Source of the DNA: a candidate division KSB1 bacterium
Lineage (GTDB): Bacteria > Zhuqueibacterota > Zhuqueibacteria > Zhuqueibacterales > Zhuqueibacteraceae
Length of the DNA: 64,000 bases
Assembly (NCBI GenBank): GCA_034506255.1
Contig: JAPDPX010000006.1
Span: 186,001-250,000, forward strand
Reading direction: 5' to 3'
The translations under genes and the position numbers were made by a program. A model generated the notes under the pieces. It made no database searches, was not told the DNA's origin, and worked only from the letters and a program-made list of their open reading frames with translations. Of this stretch, positions 27,349-35,935 are shown piece after piece (the stretch's first letter is position 1; each line of letters opens with the position of its first letter).

Positions 27349-28317
27349 ATGTTGACCCTCCCGACATGCTGCCGGGCCGGTCATGCGCGCTTCCGGCGCT
27401 GGCTGGCGCTGCTGACCGCGCTTCTGGCGGCGCCGGCGCCGGCGCAAAACTCACATGCCCCGGGCTTTTATCGCATCATTGGCCGCGAGCCGGGTATGAG
27501 CATCTATTTGGATGAAGACACGGTCAACACCGCGGGCCAGCATCCCCCCGGCATCTATACCCTGCGCGTCGAGCGCGAGGGATTTTTTGCCCACGTCAAG
27601 CCGGTGCGGATCATCAGCGATCACGTGCTCGAAATCAACATCCGCAGTGCCGGCTCCCGGCCCCGCACCCGCCCCTATCGCCAGCGCGAAATCGTGCGCT
27701 TGCATCCCGTCCCGGCCACGCTGGTTGCCACCAGTGACCCGCCCGGACAGACCGTCTGGCTCGACAGCCTGGAGAAAGGCACCACCCCCGTCGTTCTGGA
27801 GAACATCACTTCCGGCCGGCATGTCATCCGCATCGGCGAAGTGTCCGACACGCTGAGCCTGCGCGTTTTCGAAAGCCGGCGGGTGCGCGCGGAAAACGGC
27901 CGGATTATCGATGTCTCCGCCGAAGATCTGCCCGCGGAGCAACAACGTCTGCGCCTGGTGAATCTCAGCCTGTTCATGGAATCCGAGGAGACCAAAGCGC
28001 GCAATTGCCGGAATTTCGATACCGGCCGCGGCGCCACCTTCTTCCGGCTGGAGGAGTCCGGCAGCTTTCTCATTTGCCGGCTGGCTTTCGAAAACCCGAC
28101 GGATGACCCGGTCACACTGCCGGTGCGTTTCCGGCTCTATCAAGATTCCCGCCTGATTCACGAAGTCGAACACGATTTGCCCATCCGTCCCGGCGATGGC
28201 AACCGGGTCTGCTATTTCCATCATGAGTGGTGGCGAACCGGCGAATACATCCTCACCGTGGACGGCATTCCCGGCAACCGCCTCGGCCAGGTACGGTTCA
28301 CGGTCATTCGGCCGTGA
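27349..28317 (+). CDS. Exported PEGA-domain protein
   Basis: 322-residue exported protein with a signal peptide (residues 1-32, ending APAPAQN). Residues about 35-85 and 115-165 look like PEGA-type beta units (GMSIYLDEDTVNTAGQHPPGIYTLRVEREGFF family spacing; PPGQTVWLDSLEKGTTPVVLENI). The C-terminal 130 residues resemble an Ig-like sandwich (FFRLEESGSFLICRLAFENP...GEYILTVDG). In-frame ATG 27280 would be nearly leaderless given the promoter at 27241-27268, so ATG 27349 is preferred. It is transcribed divergently from the kinase operon, whose kinase also ends in PEGA-like repeats. The function is unknown. Confidence 0.7.
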   Translation: MLTLPTCCRAGHARFRRWLALLTALLAAPAPAQNSHAPGFYRIIGREPGMSIYLDEDTVNTAGQHPPGIYTLRVEREGFFAHVKPVRIISDHVLEINIRSAGSRPRTRPYRQREIVRLHPVPATLVATSDPPGQTVWLDSLEKGTTPVVLENITSGRHVIRIGEVSDTLSLRVFESRRVRAENGRIIDVSAEDLPAEQQRLRLVNLSLFMESEETKARNCRNFDTGRGATFFRLEESGSFLICRLAFENPTDDPVTLPVRFRLYQDSRLIHEVEHDLPIRPGDGNRVCYFHHEWWRTGEYILTVDGIPGNRLGQVRFTVIRP

Positions 28318-28469
28318 AGGATTTCAGCCGCCGGCCTCCTCCCCAAAGACAATCTGCAGTCAAAAACCTCCACGCCTTCAGCCCTGAAATGCTTTGGTCC
28401 AGACTGGCAGCCCACAGTTGTCGGCTATTTCACAGCAATAAAATCCCGGAGCCAAAACAGGCAAGGACG

Positions 28470-28545
28470 CGAAGCCACAGGGATCTCGCAAAAAACAGCC
28501 GTTCCGCCACGGTTTGACCGTGGCGTTATCTTGCGATCCTGCGGA
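28470..28545 (+). repeat. Dispersed CCACGG hairpin element (family C), copy 2
   Basis: The stem CCACGGT-TTG-ACCGTGG (28507-28523) is perfect. The tail TTATCTTGCGATCCTG (28526-28541) also occurs at 19199-19213 without the stem. Confidence 0.65.
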
Positions 28546-28554
28546 GGTGCTTTG

Positions 28555-28628
28555 CCGGCAGACAAGATGTCTGCGCTACATTCACGAGAATGCCTGGGCG
28601 CAGGCTGGCAGCCTGCAGACAGACAAGG
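28555..28628. repeat. Two family A copies in opposite orientation
   Basis: CGGCAGACAAGATGTCTGCG at 28556-28575 is followed by the inverted form CAGGCTGGCAGCCTGCAGAC at 28601-28620. Together they look like a broken long dyad. Confidence 0.6.
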
Positions 28629-28640
28629 TGGCCAATGTCA

Positions 28641-28690
28641 CTGCCTGAATTTTGCATGCTGGTTTGCTGTTCCCTGGAAGAAATGGCGTG
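28641..28690 (+). repeat. 50-base direct repeat, unit 1
   Basis: Matches 28911-28960 with 7 mismatches in 50 bases (starts CTGCCTGAAT, ends ATGGCGTG). Confidence 0.7.
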
Positions 28691-28910
28691 TTCACCAAGC
28701 ACCGCCAGTTATTCCGTTCGAAGCCAGGCCAGACCTTTTTCGAATGTGGAGCGACCCGGACTTCGAAATTCGCCCGTTTGCTGAAGGCGCAACGGCTTCT
28801 CTCCCACGAAAATGGACTGCCACGAAATGGCTTTTTCCCGTGGGATTTCTGCTTTCGTGGGCGGATGATTTGTGTTTGATCCTGACACTGAGGGTTGCAT
28901 CACTGTTGTG

Positions 28911-28960
28911 CTGCCTGAATTCTGCCTGCTGGCTTGCTGTTGTCCGGAAGGAATGGCGTG
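28911..28960 (+). repeat. 50-base direct repeat, unit 2
   Basis: Second unit of the pair with 28641-28690, 270 bases downstream in the same orientation. Confidence 0.7.
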
Positions 28961-29469
28961 TGTGACGTGCACCCCTGCCGGAGTTGACTGCACGTTTGCC
29001 TGCAAAATTTTTATGCACCACACCCGGGTGGTTGGGCATTGCAAGCAAATCGGCGTTTCTCGCGAAGGAGATCAATCTGGGGGCAAAATTCAGGCACTTG
29101 TGCCCTGTTACGTTTAGAGTGCACTAGCTTTTTCACCTGAACTGTTTCAGAACCGCGACGGCCGCAAAAAACGCGAAGTTTGAAAGAACCCGGTTTTTTG
29201 GTTTGGACCATGACCAGCCGACAAACTTTGATAATAGCTTTTATGGCAAGGTATGGGGGCTTCGCGGACTTCAGGGTGAAAACAGATGTTTTGTCTCTCT
29301 AAAAAAATTAGCAGCATGGGACAAGGTGGCTGCGCCACCTTGTCATCGTGATGGTGTGCAAGCGCGCATGACAATCCCGCCGGCGGAGGCTTTTTCCAGG
29401 CGGCCACAGGCGGCATTTTCTCCATTTGTTGAGCCGGGCCGCGCCTGCCGTGGGATCATCCCTCCGCTG

Positions 29470-31395
29470 TCATTTCAGCAACAGGTGCCAGGCCTGCAGC
29501 ACCGCGCCCGAGCTGGCGGCATAGGCTGGTGCGCCCCGCGGCGTGTGCGGGGCATCGCCATCATACATCTCCGCCACGAAACCATCGCAGGCGAAATTTT
29601 GCGCGGCAAACAAAGGCGCGAAAGTTCGACGCAAAAATTCCTGATCATCGCAGACGCGCAAATAGGCGGTCACGAACGGCACGATGAGCCAGGGATGCAC
29701 CGTACCGTTGTGGACCGCGCTGGCACGCTGTTTCTCCGAGCCGGTGCAACGCCCACAGTAAGCCGGATGATCGGGCGCAAGCGTGCGCAAACCGTAGGGC
29801 GTCACGAGCTTGGCGAGCGCCAGCTCGACCACGGCGCGGGTTTGCCCGGTGGAGAATGCCGTGTACGGCAGGCCGGCGGCAATCACCTGATTCGGCCGCA
29901 CGGCAGCATCGCCCGCGCGAACGGGAGGTGAATGGGGCGATCGCCGGCCGATCTCCGGAATCGTGTCGAAGCAACAATTCTTCCCGGCATGCCAAAAGTT
30001 TTCGACAAGACTGGCGGCCACCTGTGCCGCCAGCTCACGGCATTTTTGCTCGCCTGCTCCTTTGCCCAGCAGCCGCGAGATCTCCGCCATGAAACAGAGC
30101 GCATGATGCCAGAGCGCCTGCACTTCGACGGCGAAACCCGGCCGCGGTGTTGCACACCACTCCCCCACGCGGCGGTTCATCCACGTCATCACGCGCTGCG
30201 CATCGGGGGCATGAAGGAAACCGGTGGCCGGATCGCATCGCACGCCGGGCGCGCTGTTGCGCAAATGGCAATTGAGGATCTCCAGCAGCAGGGAGTAGTT
30301 TTCTTCGAGAAAGCCGGGGTCTCCCCTGGCCTGCCAATATTCATACAGCGCGACGAACATCCACAAAGTGGCATCCAGGCTGTCATAAGTGGGGCTTGCC
30401 GGCCGGCGGGAGAAATGGCCGGGGATCAACCCTTGACTCACATGTTTGAGAAACAGGCGAAACACCTGACGGGCGGATTCGAATCTGCCGGTGACCAGCA
30501 GCACGCCCGGCAGGGCGATCATCGCTTCACGGCCGCCATCCGCGAAATCGGGGTAGCCGGCGAGCACCGTGGTGTTGTCGAGCGACAGCATCGTCGGCCG
30601 CTGAATGACAAACGCCCGGGCTGACAGCGCAAGCTGCCGCAGACCGGGGGGAAGCGCCAACACGCGCTCCTTCTCACCGGCAACCAGCGACGTCTCGCAC
30701 GCCTGTTGCCACGCGGCGTCCGCCACCCAGGAATCCGGGCCGTTGTAAGCGAGCAACAGGGTGAGGCCCGCCGGCGTGGTGACTTCATACTCGAAAGCAA
30801 ACGGCAGATAAACAGTGTGCCGCTGCGGCTCCTCCAGCTCATTGTACAACAGCAGATCGTGCCAGATGTTGAGGGGAACATAGTGTGCAGCGGGGGCGGC
30901 CTCCAGGCGCAGGGGAGTGTCGTGCGGCTGTGCGAAGACGAGCGCGCCCGCCGGTGTGCGCCGCACCGAGTAGTGGTCGCACAGCGGCGTCTGGGTTTCG
31001 AGGTCGAGGAACTCCAGCAGCGGCACAATGCGCAGAGGCAGCGGTGTGTGACTGCCCGAGAGGTCATAGCGTACCCACACGCCGTGGAACGTCGGGGCGA
31101 GCCAAACCGTCCTGACGAGGGTGACAGTCTCGTGTTTGCAGGTAAACCTGAGCACTTGCCGGTCGTGTTCGAAATGGGTCCACGCGATCTCCCGCCACCC
31201 GGCCGGGGTCTGCATGGTTTCGTGCAGGTCGCGGATGAACGCGACCCGCTGCAAGGGTGGGCGGGTCACGGCCACCAGCAGATGATGTCGCGTGCGCGTG
31301 CACTTGCCGTTTTGATCGCCCATGGCATAGCCGCCCCGGCCGTTGGCCAGCAGCCATTCCGGGCCGGGGGTGGTTGCGGCATGCTCGAGTTTCAT
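29470..31395 (-). CDS. Amylo-alpha-1,6-glucosidase (glycogen debranching enzyme family)
   Basis: 641-residue cytoplasmic enzyme of the GDE family that removes alpha-1,6 branches from glycogen or maltodextrin. The N-terminal beta domain starts EWLLANGRGGYAMG, a strong family marker. The (alpha/alpha)6 barrel occupies residues about 270-641, with YPDFADGGREAMIALPG, YDSLDATLWMFVALYEYW and VEVQALWHHAL. The closing part has RPNQVIAAGLPYTAFS and HNGTVHPWLIVPF, as in other GDE proteins. ATG 31395 fits the domain start. No other glycogen gene is nearby and it appears monocistronic. Confidence 0.9.
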   Translation of the reverse strand: MKLEHAATTPGPEWLLANGRGGYAMGDQNGKCTRTRHHLLVAVTRPPLQRVAFIRDLHETMQTPAGWREIAWTHFEHDRQVLRFTCKHETVTLVRTVWLAPTFHGVWVRYDLSGSHTPLPLRIVPLLEFLDLETQTPLCDHYSVRRTPAGALVFAQPHDTPLRLEAAPAAHYVPLNIWHDLLLYNELEEPQRHTVYLPFAFEYEVTTPAGLTLLLAYNGPDSWVADAAWQQACETSLVAGEKERVLALPPGLRQLALSARAFVIQRPTMLSLDNTTVLAGYPDFADGGREAMIALPGVLLVTGRFESARQVFRLFLKHVSQGLIPGHFSRRPASPTYDSLDATLWMFVALYEYWQARGDPGFLEENYSLLLEILNCHLRNSAPGVRCDPATGFLHAPDAQRVMTWMNRRVGEWCATPRPGFAVEVQALWHHALCFMAEISRLLGKGAGEQKCRELAAQVAASLVENFWHAGKNCCFDTIPEIGRRSPHSPPVRAGDAAVRPNQVIAAGLPYTAFSTGQTRAVVELALAKLVTPYGLRTLAPDHPAYCGRCTGSEKQRASAVHNGTVHPWLIVPFVTAYLRVCDDQEFLRRTFAPLFAAQNFACDGFVAEMYDGDAPHTPRGAPAYAASSGAVLQAWHLLLK

Positions 31396-31536
31396 GTGAC
31401 GCTCACGAGAGGCTTGTCCGGTTGGAGAGGGGAAATTCCGCCCTCTGCCAAAAAACAGGATGACCGCTGCCGGGGGATTTCAGCCGGCACCAAGGACGGC
31501 GGGCAGCCGAAGCGTGTGGGGCATGTGGATGAGTGG

Positions 31537-31587
31537 CGCAGCCGGGCACCATCTCATGCCCGGCTGCGGTTGTGCGCGGTTTTTTTG
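31537..31587 (+). terminator. Terminator-like hairpin without an upstream gene
   Basis: A perfect 12-base stem, CGCAGCCGGGCA (31537-31548) and TGCCCGGCTGCG (31557-31568), has an 8-base loop. A seven-T run lies at 31581-31587 after a 12-base spacer, so this is not a textbook terminator. No plus-strand gene ends upstream. Confidence 0.45.
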
Positions 31588-31588
31588 T

Positions 31589-31617
31589 TTGCACTTCAGG
31601 CCTTATTTCGTTATTAT
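31589..31617 (+). promoter_or_regulatory. Candidate promoter for the small membrane protein gene
   Basis: TTGCAC (31589-31594), 17-base spacer, TATTAT (31612-31617). The -35 is weak, the -10 is 5 of 6. It would start transcription about 105 bases before ATG 31730. Confidence 0.4.
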
Positions 31618-31729
31618 GACACGCATTTTTGGCGCCTGCGGACACAGGACAACCTCCCGCCGCGCCATGCGGTTGCATTTTCATGTTCACGGATCTTCAT
31701 CAGGTTTATCCCCCCAAGAGGGAGGTTTA

Positions 31730-32488
31730 ATGGATCGACGTGCTCAGGCCTCGCTGGCATACACGGTGGTGACCGACATCCTGGCCTTCACGCTGGTGAT
31801 CAGCGCGCTGGCGGTTGCGACCATGCCCGGCTTGACAACTTCACTTCTCATTCAAAACGTTTTCACGTTCGCGGTCATCTTTGCTTATCTGGCCGGGGTT
31901 TGGTGGCGCCTGAGCAGCATGTCAGCGAATGGCATTTTCTGGGCAAAAGCCAGTTTCGTGTTCAGCACCCTGCTGGCGCTGAGCTTTGTTTTGCTGCCGC
32001 TGTTCCTGCGCCAGGCCCTGCCGGAAAACCCCGCCCATGTGCTTGCGGCCCAGGCCGTGCCGGTTTGTCTCGCGCTCAGTGAAATCCTCCAGGCCATCAT
32101 GATTCGCCAGGGTCATGCCTATCAAACCAAAAGCAAATGGCGCCTCGTTCATCATTCGCTGTGGCTGAGTGCGGGACTGTTTCTGCTCACGCTGCTGCTT
32201 CCGCATGACCAGGCTCTGGCGAACAGCATTCCTGTGCGCACCCTCGCCTGGCTGGTCATCCTGCCCATACCCAAGTTGTTGCAACGGGTGGGCGTCCGTT
32301 TCGTGGCCACCCCCGCCCAGCCGCCGGTCACGCGTGCCGCGACCAGCCGCCCCGCCAACGTGCCGGACAGTCTGCCGAATCAGGAAGCGGAAAACCCGGC
32401 GGAAAATGCCGAAGCGGGCAGCCGGCCCGAAGGCCGGCGCCGGCGCCGCGGCCAGCGGCGTTATGGTGGCTCGCGCCGCCGTGTGTGA
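31730..32488 (+). CDS. Integral membrane protein with Arg-rich C-terminal tail
   Basis: 252-residue protein with about six hydrophobic segments in the first 190 residues (for example TVVTDILAFTLVISALAVAT, VFTFAVIFAYLAGVWWRL, FVFSTLLALSFVLLPLFL). The early helix order and the WWRL and LLPLF patterns loosely recall TMEM175/DUF1211 channels, but the defining RxxxFSD motif is absent, so I do not assign that family. The last 60 residues are hydrophilic and end in a cluster of Arg (GRRRRRGQRRYGGSRRRV), likely cytoplasmic and nucleic-acid or lipid-binding. GGAGG at 31721 supports ATG 31730. A terminator follows directly. Confidence 0.6.
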   Translation: MDRRAQASLAYTVVTDILAFTLVISALAVATMPGLTTSLLIQNVFTFAVIFAYLAGVWWRLSSMSANGIFWAKASFVFSTLLALSFVLLPLFLRQALPENPAHVLAAQAVPVCLALSEILQAIMIRQGHAYQTKSKWRLVHHSLWLSAGLFLLTLLLPHDQALANSIPVRTLAWLVILPIPKLLQRVGVRFVATPAQPPVTRAATSRPANVPDSLPNQEAENPAENAEAGSRPEGRRRRRGQRRYGGSRRRV

Positions 32489-32524
32489 ACCGATCCAACG
32501 TGCCTGCCGGTGCATGAGAAAACC

Positions 32525-32606
32525 AACCACGGACTTTGCGCTCCGGCGCGGGCCGGCAACTGCCGGCCACCGCGCCACGGCATGAAGTCCGTGGTTTGTT
32601 TTTTAT
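32525..32606 (+). terminator. Rho-independent terminator
   Basis: Outer stem AACCACGGACTT (32525-32536) and AAGTCCGTGGTT (32585-32596), exact complements, with an inner GCCGG/CCGGC stem. Directly followed by TGTTTTTT. It ends the small membrane protein transcript. Confidence 0.88.
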
Positions 32607-32696
32607 CACCCTGCCCGCGCCTCGCCCGCCTGAACGCGGGGCGCTGCTTTCCGCTGAATCCCGACGAGTCTTCGTTTGCTCCCGGAGAGGACAAGT

Positions 32697-34592
32697 ATGT
32701 CATCGCCAACGAGTACGCGCAATCAGGCTGGAATGGAGAAGAAACGTTCGCCCTGGCTGTGGGTGCCGAGCCTCTATTTTGCAGAAGGCATTCCCTATGT
32801 CGTGGTCATGACCGTCTCCGTGATCATGTACAAGCGCCTGGGCCTCTCCAACACCGACATCGCACTGTACACAAGCTGGCTTTACCTGCCCTGGGTGATC
32901 AAACCGCTGTGGAGTCCTCTGGTCGACATTCTCAAAACCAGGCGCTTCTGGATCATCGTCATGCAGCTCGTGGTGGGTGCCGGCCTGGGCGGTGTGGCGC
33001 TCACCCTGCCCCTGCCCGGCTTCTTCCAGTATACCCTCGCCTTTCTCTGGCTGCTCGCCTTCAGTTCCGCAACGCATGACATTGCCGCCGATGGTTTTTA
33101 CATGCTCGCCCTGCAACAGCATGAGCAGGCGTTCTTCGTCGGCATTCGCAGCACGTTTTATCGCCTTGCCATGATCACCGGCCAGGGTCTGCTGATCATC
33201 CTTGCCGGATACCTGGAAAGCCTGAGCGGCCTGCCCACGGTCGAGGTGCGCGTGAACGCCGATCCCCGCGCGCAGGTGGGGGCTGTGCCCGTGCCGGATT
33301 CGTTGAAAGTCACCGCCCAGCCCGGCGCACTGCGGCTGGTGGCCCACCCCGCCACCCTGCAAATCGCGGCCGTGCCACGTCCGCAAAGCGAAGTGGATTC
33401 GCTGCTCGCGCGTGCCCGCGCCTGGAACTTGCAGCACGGCTTCTATCAAGTCGAGCAAAAAGCCCGGACCGCAAGCGGCACGGCGCAACAACCTTCCTGG
33501 TGGCAGCGCATGGTGGTGCACCAGCTCGAGGCATTTCTGCGCCGCCACTTCGGCGCCCCCGCAGCGGCGAGCTCGCGAAGCGGATTGGCCGGCAACGTGG
33601 GCGTGGTGTTCTTCCATCTCTCGCGGCCGCCGCAAGCCGGCGGGGAGATCGCGGTGAATTTCGGCATCGATACGGGCGACAAGAGCATCGCGCTGGTGGA
33701 GGGCAGCCGCTTCGCCTTTCATGCCGGCAACTGGAACCGGCCGATGATGGCAGTGATTCAGCTCGACCCCAAGCTCAGAACGGAGGCAAGCGCGCTGTTT
33801 CACGGCCGCGCCGGCAACCTGCCACTGGCCTGGTCCCTCACTTTCTTCCTGCTCGCCGGCATGTTCGTGCTGTTCTTTGCCTATCACAAAGCGATCCTGC
33901 CCTGTCCCGCCGCTGACCGGCCCGGGACGCAAAGCTCACGCAGCGTCTTGCGCGAGTTCTTTCTCACGTTCGCCGCCTTCTTCAAAAAGAGGGACATCGG
34001 CGTGATCCTCGCGTTTCTCCTGCTCTATCGCTTTGCCGAGGCCCAGCTCGTGAAGATGGCCTCGCCCTTCCTGCTCGATGCCCGCGAAGCCGGCGGCCTG
34101 GCCCTGACCACCGGGCAGGTGGGTTTCGTTTATGGCACAGTCGGCATCATCGCCCTGACTTTGGGCGGACTGTTGGGGGGCTTCGTGGTCGCGCGCCAGG
34201 GCCTGAAGTTCTGGCTCTGGCCCATGGTGCTGGCCATCAACGTCCCGGACGCCGTGTATGTCTATCTCGCCTATGCGCTGCCGCAAAATTTTCTCACCAT
34301 CAATCTCTGCGTGGCAGTCGAACAGTTCGGCTACGGCTTTGGCTATACCGCCTACATGCTGTACATGATCTATGTTTCGGAAGGCGAGCACAAGACTGCG
34401 CATTTCGCGCTCTGCACCGGCTTGATGGCACTCGGCATGATGCTGCCCGGCATGTTCAGTGGCTGGCTGCAGGAGGTGATCGGCTACCAGCATTTCTTCG
34501 TGTGGGTGATGCTCGCCACCATCCCGCCGTTCATCATCGCGAAAAGGATTCGTTTGGAGGAGGATTTTGGCAGGAAACGATCAGGCGCGTGA
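32697..34592 (+). CDS. AmpG-like major facilitator permease with large periplasmic insert
   Basis: 631-residue MFS transporter resembling AmpG muropeptide permeases. Helices 1-5 occupy residues about 15-170, starting LYFAEGIPYVVVM, with SSATHDIAADGFY matching the AmpG signature (ATQDIAxDA). A hydrophilic segment of about 180 residues (about 175-355) then interrupts the fold between helices 5 and 6, which on the usual topology is periplasmic. Helices 6-12 follow (from PLAWSLTFFLLAG), including the second-half AmpG-like FRFAEAQ-type block (LYRFAEAQLVKMASPFLLDA). GGAGAGG precedes ATG 32697. It probably imports a cell-wall or sugar compound; the substrate is unknown. Confidence 0.82.
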   Translation: MSSPTSTRNQAGMEKKRSPWLWVPSLYFAEGIPYVVVMTVSVIMYKRLGLSNTDIALYTSWLYLPWVIKPLWSPLVDILKTRRFWIIVMQLVVGAGLGGVALTLPLPGFFQYTLAFLWLLAFSSATHDIAADGFYMLALQQHEQAFFVGIRSTFYRLAMITGQGLLIILAGYLESLSGLPTVEVRVNADPRAQVGAVPVPDSLKVTAQPGALRLVAHPATLQIAAVPRPQSEVDSLLARARAWNLQHGFYQVEQKARTASGTAQQPSWWQRMVVHQLEAFLRRHFGAPAAASSRSGLAGNVGVVFFHLSRPPQAGGEIAVNFGIDTGDKSIALVEGSRFAFHAGNWNRPMMAVIQLDPKLRTEASALFHGRAGNLPLAWSLTFFLLAGMFVLFFAYHKAILPCPAADRPGTQSSRSVLREFFLTFAAFFKKRDIGVILAFLLLYRFAEAQLVKMASPFLLDAREAGGLALTTGQVGFVYGTVGIIALTLGGLLGGFVVARQGLKFWLWPMVLAINVPDAVYVYLAYALPQNFLTINLCVAVEQFGYGFGYTAYMLYMIYVSEGEHKTAHFALCTGLMALGMMLPGMFSGWLQEVIGYQHFFVWVMLATIPPFIIAKRIRLEEDFGRKRSGA

Positions 34593-34934
34593 GCAGAAAA
34601 TCAGGCGGCCCGGGCCTGCTGCCGCGGCGGGCAGCAAGCCGGGGTCACTGCAAGGCAGGACTCTGACAACCCGGGCTTCCCGACAGCAAACCAATGCCGG
34701 CCGGATGGCTGCGCCGCAAAATCATCCCAGGCGCCCGGGGCTTTTCCCAACGGATGCCATTTCCGGCGGCTGGTCCAACCGGCGCGCGAGGCAGGATTGT
34801 TCATCGTACACAACGCCCTCCGAAGCATCCACCACTAACCCATCACCGTCATCCGCCGCGCAAAATGCAGCTCCGGCATCGTGACAGAATGAGTTGCTTG
34901 TGCCGTCCTGGTGGCGGCCGGCCGGCCGCGGCAT
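34593..34934 (+). other. Gene-free region between convergent genes
   Basis: I see no gene, repeat or clear terminator here. An open frame at 34567-34884 has composition unlike neighbouring proteins and is probably chance. Confidence 0.5.
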
Positions 34935-35924
34935 TCAGACTTTCTCCTGCAGCAGCTCTTTGATCCCGCCCAGCGACGACAAAACGCCGGTGGCTTCAAA
35001 CGGCAGAAACACGACCTTGTTGGTGGTGTTGCCCGCAATTTGCTTCAGAGTTTCGAGATACTTCAAGGCGATCAGGTATTTCGTGGGATCGGCACCGCCC
35101 TCGCCCACGGCCTTGGTGATGGCGCGAATGGCTTCTGCTTCGGCGTTGGCCACGCGCTGAATCGCCGCGGCCTCGCCGTCGGCGCGCAGAATCTCGGACT
35201 GTTTACTGCCTTCCGCCTCGGCAATTTGCGCCTCGCGCTTGCCCTCAGCCTGCAGAATCACCGCACGCTTCTGGCCTTCGGCTTCAAGAATCACGGCGCG
35301 GCGGTCGCGTTCGGCCCGCATCTGCTTTTCCATGGCGATGCGGATGTCCGGCGGCGGCATGATGTCCTGCAGCTCGACGCGATTGATGCGCACGCCCCAT
35401 TTGTCGGTGGCTTCATCCAGCAGAATGCGCAGTTTCTGGTTGATGGTGTCGCGGCTGGTCAGGGTTTGATCGAGCGTCAGTTCGCCGATGATGTTGCGCA
35501 GGCTGGTTTGGGTGAGTTTTTCGATGGCGTCCGGCAGATTGTTGATTTCATACACCGCCTTGATCGGATCGGTGATCTGAAAATAGAGCAGGGCGTTGAT
35601 CTCGATGAGCACATTGTCGGCGGTGATCACATTCTGGCGGGGAAAATCATAGACGGTTTCGCGCAGATCGATGCGATCCATCTCGCGCAAGACGTAGGTG
35701 GACGTCTCGCCGCCGGCGCCCGGCACCAGGAAACGCCAGACGATCTTGCGCGGTTTGTCGAAAAACGGCCAGATGATGTTGATGCCGCTGGTGAGGGTGG
35801 TGTGATACTTTCCCAAACGTTCGATGATCACGACTTCGGCCTGTTGTACAATGCGCAGGCCGCGGATGACCAGCGCGATCACCAGGACTGCCAGCGCCAG
35901 CACAAACCAGTGAAGCGGTTGCAT
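34935..35924 (-). CDS. qmcA: SPFH/stomatin-like membrane protease-associated protein
   Basis: 329-residue prohibitin/stomatin family protein anchored by an N-terminal helix (LALAVLVIALVIRGL). The SPFH domain spans residues about 22-180 (VVIIERLGKYHTTLTSGINIIWPFFD; QNVITADNVLIEINALLYFQI). A long coiled-coil rich in Ala/Glu/Arg follows (residues about 200-265; KRAVILQAEGKREAQIAEAEG). It scaffolds large membrane rings and often works with FtsH-type proteases or NfeD partners. It lies 11 bases after nfeD in one operon, the standard pairing. GGAGG before ATG 35924 supports the start. Confidence 0.92.
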   Translation of the reverse strand: MQPLHWFVLALAVLVIALVIRGLRIVQQAEVVIIERLGKYHTTLTSGINIIWPFFDKPRKIVWRFLVPGAGGETSTYVLREMDRIDLRETVYDFPRQNVITADNVLIEINALLYFQITDPIKAVYEINNLPDAIEKLTQTSLRNIIGELTLDQTLTSRDTINQKLRILLDEATDKWGVRINRVELQDIMPPPDIRIAMEKQMRAERDRRAVILEAEGQKRAVILQAEGKREAQIAEAEGSKQSEILRADGEAAAIQRVANAEAEAIRAITKAVGEGGADPTKYLIALKYLETLKQIAGNTTNKVVFLPFEATGVLSSLGGIKELLQEKV

Positions 35925-35935
35925 CGCCTTCCTCC

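Larger units (their letters stand above)
28318..29469 (+). other. 1.15-kb gene-free region with several repeat types
   Basis: No gene is supported. It contains a CCACGG hairpin element (28470-28545), two oppositely oriented CTGCAGGC-family copies (28555-28579 and 28599-28628), a 50-base direct repeat (28641-28690 and 28911-28960), and an inverted pair CCCACGAAA/TTTCGTGGG (about 28803-28861). It separates convergent genes. Confidence 0.6.
31396..31729 (+). other. Intergenic region with terminator-like hairpin and candidate promoter
   Basis: Lies between divergent genes. No coding gene is supported. A strong hairpin followed by a T-run (31537-31587) and a candidate promoter just after it (31589-31617) are listed separately. 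Confidence 0.5.

Noticed and set aside
28318-29469. CRISPR array or transposon in the large gap
   Set aside because: Repeats are irregular, of several types and not evenly spaced; no transposase or Cas-like frame is present.
31730-32488. TMEM175/DUF1211 channel assignment
   Set aside because: Helix order is loosely similar, but the defining RxxxFSD motif is absent.
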